Part shown: piece by piece, positions 55,751-64,000 of the stretch
How the letters are laid out: each line of letters starts with the position of its first letter
Numbering within the stretch: position 1 is the stretch's first letter
NCBI GenBank assembly: GCA_003971905.1
Contig: RSEE01000008.1
Location: 682,001 to 746,000 of the forward strand
Direction: 5' to 3'
Source: Moniliella sp. 'wahieum'
Lineage: Eukaryota > Basidiomycota > Moniliellomycetes > Moniliellales > Moniliellaceae
DNA length: 64,000 nt
Program-made: the position numbers and the translations under genes
The notes under the pieces: model-generated
What the model saw: the letters and a program-made list of their open reading frames with translations, nothing else
Database searches by the model: none
Told to the model about the DNA's origin: nothing

Positions 55751-57281
55751 ATGGCCGCCCGTTCATTCCGCGCATCTGCCCCGCAGCCTTCCCTCCAGCT
55801 TTTGCAAAATCCCGCCCATAAATGGAGGACTAGGGCCTGCTCGGCGTGGGCGGGTTCACCACCCAACTGCCCATCATGGCCAGGCAGAATGAGCTTGCCC
55901 ACCACACGGCTTTCGCACATGGCTTGCCCAGTCCGGCGTCGAGTTGCACCCCCCTTGATCTTTCAGGACGATCCCATTACTGGATGGGGCTCTTTGTTGC
56001 CCAAGACCCAGATGAGGGGCCAAGTGCGGGCGTGCCAGCCCACACCAAGGTCCTCCGCATGCCCGCAGCGCTCGGCATCACCCCCCTTGTCGCCCACACC
56101 GCCTTGATGTCCCTCATCGCTTCTCTCTCTTCTCCATCCCGATGGGAGCGAGACACGCGCAGCCCTCACGACCCTCCATGCGTTTGACCAGCGCAGCACC
56201 CTCGTCCTCTACCTCGTTCTTGCTCGCTGTCTCCTCGAAGCTGGCCCCGCTACCGACACCAGTGCTGCCCCCACCCTGTCTGCCCACCTTCCCTACATCC
56301 GCCTTCTTTCCGACCTGACCCCGTCCTCACCAACCTCGTACACTTCCGCCGAGCTCGCCCTCCTGAGTCTTACTTCCCTCGGCGCCTCGGTACCGGAAAA
56401 GCAGGAGAAACTAGCCAGAGCGGCCCAGCTTGCTCAGCGATTCGTCCACTCGCTGTTCCAGCTGGCCAAGGTCACCTCTCACCCAGCTGCTGCCTGGCTC
56501 GCTCCGTCATCTGAGAAGCCTTTTTCTCTCTTGTGGGAGTGGGGCGACTTTGTCTATGCCTCACGCTCCTTCCCTGCCACCATGGTCTACCCCGGCACCC
56601 AAGATGGGGTACCCATCCCGCCCTGGGGGGAAGACTTGGCGCCCATCCTTCTCCCTGGACTGGACAGTTTCACACCACCAGCGTCGCGCCCAGGTGGTAT
56701 GGCATGTTGGTCGGGCTGCCCAGCCGTACCCGGCGCTGGATGCGCTGTTTGCGCGCGAGACCACGCACCTCGAAGGAGGCCATACCGCCTATCTCGCCTC
56801 CAATGGTTCGGCCATTGCGTTCGAAGTGCTCGGGCCCGTTGCAAGCGGCGAACAGGTGTTCAACAACTACGGTCCCAAGGGGAACGAAGAACTGCTGTTT
56901 TCCTATGGCTTTACCCTCCCGGATGGACCGGACGATTACGTTCGTCTCACCCTGCCTGTTTCGCCCCCTTGCTGGTCGAGCTGAGTCGGTCAAATACGTC
57001 GCAGCTCGCCTCGGCAGCCAAGGCAGTAGCCGACTGGAATGGATGGGACAAGGAGACCGGGTGGGAGACAAAGGCGTACCTCCAGTTGGCCCAGATGCTG
57101 CAAGATAAGTTGACGCTCGAACCGACAGCTTGGCCCGGCCCGCTCCACTCCCGTCGGTCCCGAAACGCGCAAAACCAACTTGCTCAACATCATCACCTAC
57201 CTGACTTGCCAGTGCGGCATTCTCTCTACCGCCTACAAGGCCGCAATCGAGCTGGCCAAGGCGGCCGGCACATCCGAATGA
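55751..57281 (+). CDS. SET-domain protein lysine methyltransferase (SETD/RKM type)
   Basis: The N-terminal SET part reads MGLFVAQDPDEGPSAGVPAH then KVLRMPAALGITPLVAHTAL. The inserted helical region includes SAHLPYIRLLSDLTP and LLWEWGDFVYASRSFPA. The SET core ends with VASGEQVFNNYGPKGNEELL and FSYGFTLPDGPDDYVRLTL, where the NYG/KGNEELL-x-x-YGF motif marks S-adenosylmethionine and lysine binding in the SETD3/SETD6/Rkm group. The C-terminal substrate-binding helices run to IITYLTCQCGILSTAYKAAI and stop at 57281. These enzymes methylate non-histone proteins (ribosomal proteins, elongation factors, actin in other species); the target here is unknown. Frame changes near 56150, 56680, 56965 and 57145 must be bridged. 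The start codon is uncertain (ATG 55751 used). Confidence 0.75.
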
Positions 57282-57576
57282 ATCGAGCGCGAGTAGAAGA
57301 GGCAACCAGAAGCACAAGTGCCGTTATAGCGTGTTCATTCACTAATCAGCTGACCACCGAGCCTACGTTCAACGTTCAACGTTCATGTGCGCAATCCCCA
57401 AAAACGTAGTTTTAGTGTCCGCCGTGTTACCTAAGCGGGCATTGTGTGCTATCGGGCCTAAGGCCTAGCCTGTATCCAGGGTTTTACAGGGCGGGATAGC
57501 GGGCTCGTATCAGCGGCGTGTGTTTGGTTCGCTCTCTGGCACCTTTGCTCTGGCCCTTTCCCACCCTCGCCTGGCC

Positions 57577-58463
57577 ATGTCCCAGAAACTAGTTCTGAGC
57601 GTTGGGGTCGGGGGTGCCACGAGCTCGGGCAAGACAACGCTGAGCAAACACTTGGTCGACCTGCTCAGTCCGGGGATGAGTCGGGCCGGACCCCCCAACT
57701 GTTGCTGGTGCACCAGGACGACTTTGTTCCCGAAGAGAAGGACTTGCCGTGGAACGAAGCGTGCAATGCGACCGACTGGGATACGCCCTATGGCTCAGTC
57801 GACTACCCTTCGTTGGCCAAGGCGATTGCCCATGCCAAAGCGCGCGGGGCGCTGCCGGAGGATACCGAGTCGATTGATCATCTGAACCAACTCCCACCCG
57901 TACCGGTCAGCGAAACCTTTCGTGCGCATTGGCAGAGTCGTTTTGCGTCCTTGCTGCAAGACCATCCCATCAGGATTGTGATCTCGGAAGGGTTCCTGCT
58001 CTACTTTTCCCCGCTCGTCCGCGAGCAACTCGACCTCCGCCTCTTCATCCGTACCCCGCGGGACCAAGTGCTCCAACGTCGGGAGCGTCGGGGAGGGTAC
58101 AATACAGCCGAAGGCACTCACTGGGTGGTGCGTACTGCGTTCACCCTGTCCGTTTGGATTGCGAAGACGATGACTGACATGCGTGATCCTACCTATCGAC
58201 ACGTAGGACCCGCCCGGGTACTTTGACAAGTGCGTCTGGCCTGCGTACCAACTCGCTCACCGCAATATGTTTGTCGATGGGGACGTGGAGCACGGGGCGG
58301 CGATTGACGACAAGGATGGGGAGGGCGATGGTGGTCCGGTTGCCGATCTGGTGTTGATTGAGGACAAGTCGACCGGCACAGAGGACACGGAGGAGATTGA
58401 GCGGCAGGTGAACTTAGCATGCGAGGCAGTGGGAGGGCAGTGCGCACGATGCTGGACAAGTAA
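57577..58463 (+). CDS. NRK1: Nicotinamide riboside kinase
   Basis: Phosphorylates nicotinamide riboside to NMN in NAD salvage. Starts at ATG 57577 (MSQKLVLSVGVGGATSSGKT). The Walker A loop is GGATSSGKTTLSKHL. One base is missing in the G run near 57673-57677, after which the frame continues LLLVHQDDFVPEEKDLPWN, the substrate-binding segment (HQDDFxxP), then CNATDWDTPYGSVDY. The lid-region VISEGFLLYFSPLVREQLDL and FIRTPRDQVLQRRERRGGYN follow. A 79-bp intron (58128-58206) joins HWV to DPPGYFDKCVWPAYQLAHRN. The end is either EAVGRAVRTMLDK at 58463 after a further one-base shift, or 58515 if read straight on. Confidence 0.88.
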
Positions 58464-58994
58464 GTGGATGGAGATGGTTTGCTCGCCATATGTCGAACGT
58501 CAGGGGTGCCGATAGCGCCCCGCTGTGCCCGCGGCTGTTTTGCGGCAGACTGGCAGACGATGGACTGTTTGGCGACGGGTCCAAAGGCACTACCGGTGTT
58601 AAATTATTGCTCCAAGCCTTTGTGTACCGCGGCAACCTTGGCGTAATTGCCTTTCCCTCATTGATTGTTGCTTGCACGCCGCCATCCTTGATGGGTTGGC
58701 AGACATAGCCGGACAGAGCAGCAGCACCTATATACCATTCATCGCCTGCACGCATTATGCGTCTTCTGCTTCCGGTTGCGGTTCCATTCAATATTGCCTG
58801 TGCAACACGCGTACCACAGCCAATGCCCCTGAAGGTGATGAACTGGCAGGCGGAATATTCTGGTTCCGCTGTGCGGATCGTGTTGATTTTGACTCTACCG
58901 CCTGGAGCAGGTGTTGGTGTTGAGCGTGATAAATGGGGCGAACAACGCTCTGGCACCCGCGTCATCACGCGTCCTCTCCCGTCTTCGACTTGCC
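58464..58994. other. Intergenic of lower GC with open frames on both strands
   Basis: About 530 bp between the kinase genes. A minus-strand frame (58968 to 58414) and a plus-strand frame (ATG 58757) are both open with ordinary-looking composition, but neither shows a known domain. It must contain the Aurora promoter. Confidence 0.4.
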
Positions 58995-60386
58995 ATGCCC
59001 AGTGCTCCTCCTACCAAGGCGCCGTTCCATCCCGTTCAGCAACAAGCCCTCAACTAGTCCAGCCACCTGACGGCCATTTCAGCAAGGCCATGTACGCCAA
59101 CCTGCCTATGGCATGCCCGTGCTCCAGGCCAACAAGCTACCCGTCTACCAAAACCCCCGACTGCCGCTGCCGCTGCTGCTCCGCCAGGGCAAGGCCAGGT
59201 GGGTACCTACGATGGTGGGCTGGAGCGCGACGAGCTTCGTGGTCGCCGGACCGCTTCGGCTAGCGTCAATGCCGCGCTGGCGTTGGACAGCAGTGCACCT
59301 GGGTACGCCTTGTTTCCTCCGTTGCTGCCTTTGTTGGGAGCACGTTGCTGACGCGATGCCATTTGTTGCCGGTGGCAGGGAGGTGATGCACAAGTTGACG
59401 AAGCAATGGCGTCTGAAAGATTTGAGCTGGGCCGCGGGCTGGGCAAGGGCAAGTTTGGGCGTGTGTTTATTGCGCGAACGCGGCAGCCGCCGCAGTACGT
59501 GTTGGCGCTCAAGTGCATGTACAAGAACGAGATTGTCAAGGACGGCCTGGAGGAGCAGATTCGTCGTGAGATTGAGATTCAGATGAACTTGCGCCACCCC
59601 AACGTGCTCAAGCTCCATGGTTATTTCCACGATGAGGGCCGGATCTTTCTCATGGTCGAGTTTGCCGCCGCGGCGAATTCTACAAGTACATGAACTCCCT
59701 TCCCTACCGTCGCTTCCCCGAGCCAACAGCAGCCAAGGTATGTCGCCCCTGTCTGTCTGCTCGTCTCTTCTTATTCTTGTTCTTGCCACTCACGCACCCC
59801 CCCCCCTCTCCCTATCCAGTACATTGCCCAGATGGCCGATGCACTCCAGTATTTGCATTCCAAAAACGTCATTCATCGTGACATTAAGCCAGAAAACCTG
59901 TTGATGGGCATCCACGGCGAACTCAAGATCTCTGATTTTGGGTGGAGTGTGCATGCGCCGGGCAATCGGAGGCAAACCATGTGTGGAACACTTGACTACC
60001 TTCCACCCGAGATGGTCGAGCACCGTGCGCATGGCAAAGGTGTGGACCTCTGGGCGCTCGGCGTACTCACGTACGAGTTTTGCCAGGGAGATCCTCCCTT
60101 TGAGGAGGATCGGCCTACCTCAACGTACGATCGCATCGCCAATGTTGATCTTCGATTGCCCTCTCGCCTTTCTCCCGAAGTGCAGGACTTGATCCGGAGG
60201 GTACGTCCTTCTGTCCCCGCCGTTGCTTCTCGTTGCCATGCCTGACCTTTCCTTTTTTTTCCCCTGCCCATCCAGCTGCTTCGCAAGGAGCCTCATAAAC
60301 GTCTGCCGCTCACCGACGTTCTTACCCACCCTTGGATCGTCAAATATGATCCCCAAGCTGCGGCCCGCGCCAATTCGCGGTACTAA
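58995..60386 (+). CDS. IPL1: Aurora-type mitotic serine/threonine kinase
   Basis: Catalytic subunit of the chromosomal passenger complex, correcting kinetochore-microtubule attachment. The disordered N-terminus begins [20 protein letters not shown]. The kinase domain starts [20 protein letters not shown], continues [20 protein letters not shown] and the catalytic loop [14 protein letters not shown]. The Aurora hallmarks are [20 protein letters not shown] and [11 protein letters not shown]. It ends [19 protein letters not shown] at 60386. Introns: 59739-59819 (81 bp) and 60201-60275 (75 bp), both in frame. One base is missing at KDFEL (TTT read as TT near 59421) and one at VEFAA-GEFYKYM near 59668-59675; others lie in the N-terminal part. 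The single catalytic kinase typical of fungi is called Ipl1 (yeast) or Ark1 (fission yeast). Confidence 0.93.
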
Positions 60387-60947
60387 CCATCCCCCCGCTT
60401 CCGAGCACGTCTTGGCTGCTGTTTGGTCGTGTGCATCATGCGTCTCGCCTCGCTGTTTTCGTTTTTCACTCCCCTCTTTCGTGTTCCCTGTCGCGGCTAC
60501 TGGCCATATTTCTCAATGATGCTTTACTCTTTGTGTCCCTGGCTTGGATTGAATGTAGAAGCCCAGGTCACGGGGTACGGGTACGGGTCAGAGGAGTAAG
60601 ATCGTATTGAACGGGGTGGGCCAGGTTGCGTTGACGCATGGATCGGGGGTGGCATATGGCAGTGGGGCGGCATGGTAGTGTGCCCAACAAGCAATCATCG
60701 TTACACGTTACGTTAATCATCGATCGCCTGGGATCCCATACCTAGCAGTCCTAAGTACAAGCGCACCCATTCATTCCGCGGGGCGGAAGTAGCGCGTCCG
60801 CATGTGGCGCTGCCGATCGGCGTTTGGCGTTTGGCGCCTGGGTTGGCTTCCGCCTCTGACACGTCTCCCCACGCCTCCTGCCCAACCAACCCACACGACA
60901 CTCCTCTTCCCGACAGCTGCCCCCACACATTCCTCCTCCAACCTCCA
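60387..60947. other. Intergenic, no gene recognised
   Basis: 3' region of the Aurora gene and promoter of the CHY zinc-finger gene. Short TTACACGTTACGTTAATCATCGAT palindromic words at 60701-60725. Nothing else supported. Confidence 0.45.
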
Positions 60948-61661
60948 ATGTGGTACGCTCCTCTCCACTCACCTGCACATAAGGGTGCATGCTGACCTTC
61001 CCGCTCTTTCCCGCGCAGCAAGCATGTTCTCAATGCCCAAGTGGCCATCCGCGCCCCGTGCTGCCGGAAATGGTTTGACGTACGTGCCTTTCCCTCCCCC
61101 TTCCCTGTCGTACTGGCTACCCTGACCCATTTCCCTGCCCAGTGCCCCGAGTGCCATGCCGAAACACAAGACCACCCACTCAAGAAAACAACCGAGATGG
61201 TGATGGTGTGCAAAAAGTGCCGGCGTGCGTTCCGGAAGGATTTGGGCACGTTTGATGAGACCGACGAGTACTGCCCCCATTGCGACAACCATTACGTCGT
61301 GGAGGCCAAGACGGCCAAACCAATGTACGGCGTAGAAGGCCAAGACTCTCGATGGACAACCAGTACGTTTTTCTTTGTTTTTTTTTCTCTCTCTTGCCCT
61401 GGCGACCGTGTGATGACAAGGATGCTGACGAACGTTAGCATGTACGCTGATGCTCGGGCACAATTCGATCCTCGTCTCGACTTTTTCCGCACCGAGGTCG
61501 AGGCCCAGGCTTCGGAGCGGCTGGATCAGGGCGGCGTGGTGGGAGCCTTGCGCGCGCAAAAGGAGGGCGAGACGGCGGCTGTGGCACCAGCATCTGAAGC
61601 GCTGCCCAAGCAACGGGCAGCTGAGTTGGACATTAATGACGACGACCTCGATTGGAGTTGA
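60948..61661 (+). CDS. CHY-type zinc-finger protein
   Basis: Four exons. Exon 1 is only ATGTG (60948-60952). After a 66-bp intron (60953-61018) the protein reads MCKHVLNAQVAIRAPCCRKW; a second intron (61080-61142) leads to CPECHAETQDHPL. Further metal ligands follow in MVMVCKKCRRAFRKDLGTFD and DEYCPHCDNHYVVEAKT, giving the regular C/H spacing of the CHY finger. A third intron (61363-61438) precedes FDPRLDFFRTEVEAQASERL; one base seems missing at this junction. The acidic end LDINDDDLDWS stops at 61661. Related fungal proteins (the Hot13 group) act in mitochondrial intermembrane-space zinc homeostasis, but the role of this subfamily is unproven. Confidence 0.87.
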
Positions 61662-64000
61662 GGGGGGAACGGGGAACGCGGTTCGGTTCCGCTCATGGAA
61701 CGCAGCGAAGAATGGATCTTTGCAGCATGCAGGTTTCGGCTTGTCGGTTTGTCGGTTAGGTTCCACGCAGCGAGATGAGCTGCTCGAAACGGGGGCATTG
61801 CCGCAGATGGATCTGTGCTCTGTTCTCTGTGTTCTGTTCCCGGGTCTGTCCGGCCCGGCGTGTTGATGACGAACGGGCTATACGCACCTCCCCCACCCTG
61901 ACACCCACTTGCCCTCGACACCTCGGCACTGCTGGATTAAGACCAAGGCCGGGGGGGGATGGTGCACTGCAGCAGATTCGGTCGCAGGACTGCCGTTGCA
62001 TTGCTGTCCTTTTGTTGTCGTGTACCTTGTTCCATCTGCGGGGAGCATTGAACGTCTATCGTCGAAAGTTGAACGTCGAACGCTGATCGCCGCAATCCTG
62101 CTTCTCTCTGGGACGTACTTGATCTTCTTGTAGGCTGCTGTTATGATCAGTTGGCCTCTTTATTCTGTGGTAGTTATGGAGCACTCGCAGAAATATTGTG
62201 TTGACCACCACGAGTCCACAGCCCATCATCTTCGCTTTCAGTCGCGCATGCCTCGATGCAGCGCGTCGGGCCAGGCATGCGGGGACGTCGACGGAGTTCC
62301 GGCTTCAGAACTTGTCCCAGGTCATAGGTCTAGCTCTCCATTGCCTTTCGCCAACCCCGCTAGCTAGCCCGGTGACAAAATGGAATAGAGTACCCATCAG
62401 TTTTGAAGTTTTTTTACAAGAGACCGCTTGACGATATCCGTCTCCACTATACTCACGCACCATCTGGAGTTTATGAGTGAAGGAGATGGAAGCCAGAGGG
62501 TCCTGACATCGTGGTGACTGCACTGACCTCTTCACTGTATTAACACGAACAAGCAGCGCATGCCGGTTCATTGAGTGGGCTCGTTTATCCTGCGAATGGT
62601 ATCAATTCAGAGTGTATAGGTGTGCGCTATATAGATTCCAACAGAGGAGTGGCGTCACGCGTCGAAGCTTCGTCTGGTCCAAGAATTCGGTTGAGCTGCG
62701 CCGAAAGAGCGCATTATGCACGTACTCTCCTAGGACCGCAGCGCATCTTCTCTCCCGCTTGCAACTTCAAGCTGCGGAAGCGCAAGTGCTGCACTGCAAA
62801 CGCCACCCCCCTAGCCGAAGCGATCGACACTACATTAGCCGATGAAAAGCGGAGATCGACAAGGGAGAAACCCATCGAAGAGAAGGGGGGTTGCCGTCGT
62901 TGGGCCTAAGCGGCCTAACCACGGCCTAACCGCGCGGTGGCAAGATCGAGTAACCCACTGCAGAGGGTATATGTATACCTGGTCTAGCACAACCGTCGTC
63001 GTGCGACCGGTTGTATATAGGACAGCTGATACACAACGCTGTTGAGAAACGAGACGTGAAAAAGAGACTATTAAGGGGAGGGGTGCTGTACATCACAGAG
63101 AAAGTATACCCCAGTACCCTCTGAAGGACGTATAGGTGCGATGCATGTGAGCGAGCATTGTTGCGAGCAGGGGCTGATCTCCAGCCACAGCGCACAATAA
63201 CGTCGGCAAAAGTGGGGGCACTGACGGGATTGAATATCGACAGACTGCACACGCCAACGTTATAACATTTGAGGAAGGGTCTCCGGGTCATGCTGCCCCG
63301 GGCAAAAAAGGGAGGGTAGAAAATTGCCGCTGCACGGTTGACTCGGGGGGCTAGCGCTTAGCGCTTACCGTTACCGGCGGATACCAGTTTCGGCTATTAG
63401 GCGTTATGGGTATTAGGTGCATCGGGCCTGGCGGGACAGAGGTGTGGCTGAGAGCTGCGATTGAGAGCCGAGAGCTGGGAGAGCTGAAATCGCTGCCACA
63501 GGCCACGAGGGAGAAGGATGGGCTGAGACGTGCGCGTCGTAGCTCGCGAATTAGAACCACAACTCTATATCGCAACCACTTTTGTTGGCGGGGATGAAAG
63601 CGGGGGAGCGGGCATATTAAGGTACATCGAATGCTGGATGGAAACATAGGTACGTACGTGCGCAGTGGAGCATGGTGCCTGGGGCGTGGTGCGGGGAGAG
63701 GGAGATCGGCGGGGCAAGGGGGCGCAGTGGGCGGAGCTGCTGGGCGCGGGAGGAAGGGGCAGTGTGTGGCATGGAGGGAGGGGCGACTGTGTGGGAGTGG
63801 CAGTGGCAGTGGCAGTGGCAGTGGCGGTGGCGGTGGCGGTGAAGGCGACCCAGCGGGAGGGGTGCGAATAGAGAGGGTGTGCTGCTAGGGGATCCTGCCA
63901 TGCGCTGCGTCGGCTGCCCAGCTGCCCCGGATCATCCATCGACGCTTGGGCGGCGCCGTGCCAGCGAGTGGAGTGATGCGGGGCCTGGCCGGTGATCTGC
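61662..64000. repeat. Gene-poor right end with simple repeats
   Basis: About 2.3 kb with no supported gene and lower GC in 62100-63350. Heptamers TTAGCGC at 63353-63366 and TGAACGTCGAACG-like words at 62045-62085. 63795-63840 is a GTGGCA hexamer array grading into GGTGGC. Confidence 0.55.

Noticed and set aside
1..64000. CRISPR arrays, insertion sequences, retrotransposons, rRNA genes
   Set aside because: Looked for on both strands and not seen; no reverse transcriptase, integrase or transposase motif was found.

Overview
This window reads as nuclear DNA of a fungus, most likely a basidiomycete yeast or smut-type fungus. The lineage is an inference: genes are GC-rich, introns are sparse and short (about 65-110 bp, GT-AG, with CTAAC-type branch sites), and the gene set includes a Crh-type wall glycosidase, an ENA sodium ATPase, a HAL4/SAT4-type kinase and glyoxylate-cycle isocitrate lyase. 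No prokaryotic, organellar or transposase gene was recognised.

Layout. 1-8183 (minus) is most of a huge FMP27/Hob-type (BLTP2) bridge-like lipid transfer protein whose C-terminus runs off the left edge. It is divergent from MOG1 (8643-9251). A DHA1-type MFS transporter follows (10606-12304), then about 5 kb without a gene but crowded with 7-bp-period repeats and a dispersed element. 17-25 kb holds a broken C2H2 zinc-finger gene, a beta-repeat protein of unknown role, an intron-containing tRNA-Ile(AAT) and a DUF726/TMCO4-type alpha/beta-hydrolase. 25-38 kb holds a Crh-type transglycosidase, the ENA ATPase, a two-finger AN1 protein, a Ser-rich single-pass surface protein and a bZIP factor. After a repeat-rich gap come isocitrate lyase, an F-box-like protein, a HAL4/SAT4-type kinase and ribosomal protein uL2. 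The right end (53-61.7 kb) is gene-dense: a forkhead factor, a SET-domain methyltransferase, a nicotinamide riboside kinase, an Aurora kinase and a CHY zinc-finger protein.

A feature of the whole window is that many reading frames are interrupted by one-base shifts, even in genes that should be indispensable (uL2, Aurora kinase). Most look like single missing bases, often in G/C runs. I read these as consensus errors of the assembly rather than gene death, so the intervals below are gene spans crossing one or more apparent frameshifts. MOG1 and the HAL4-like kinase are uninterrupted.

Functional threads: ion homeostasis (ENA pump and HAL4/SAT4-type kinase), cell surface and wall (Crh enzyme, Ser-rich membrane protein), lipid transfer (FMP27), carbon and NAD metabolism (ICL1, NRK) and mitosis (Aurora). 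The least explained material is intergenic: a family of heptamer repeats mostly built from a 6-bp palindrome plus one base, an inverted pair of about 300-400 bp elements at 13.2 and 41.2 kb, and two perfect adjacent GC hairpins at 40.4 kb.
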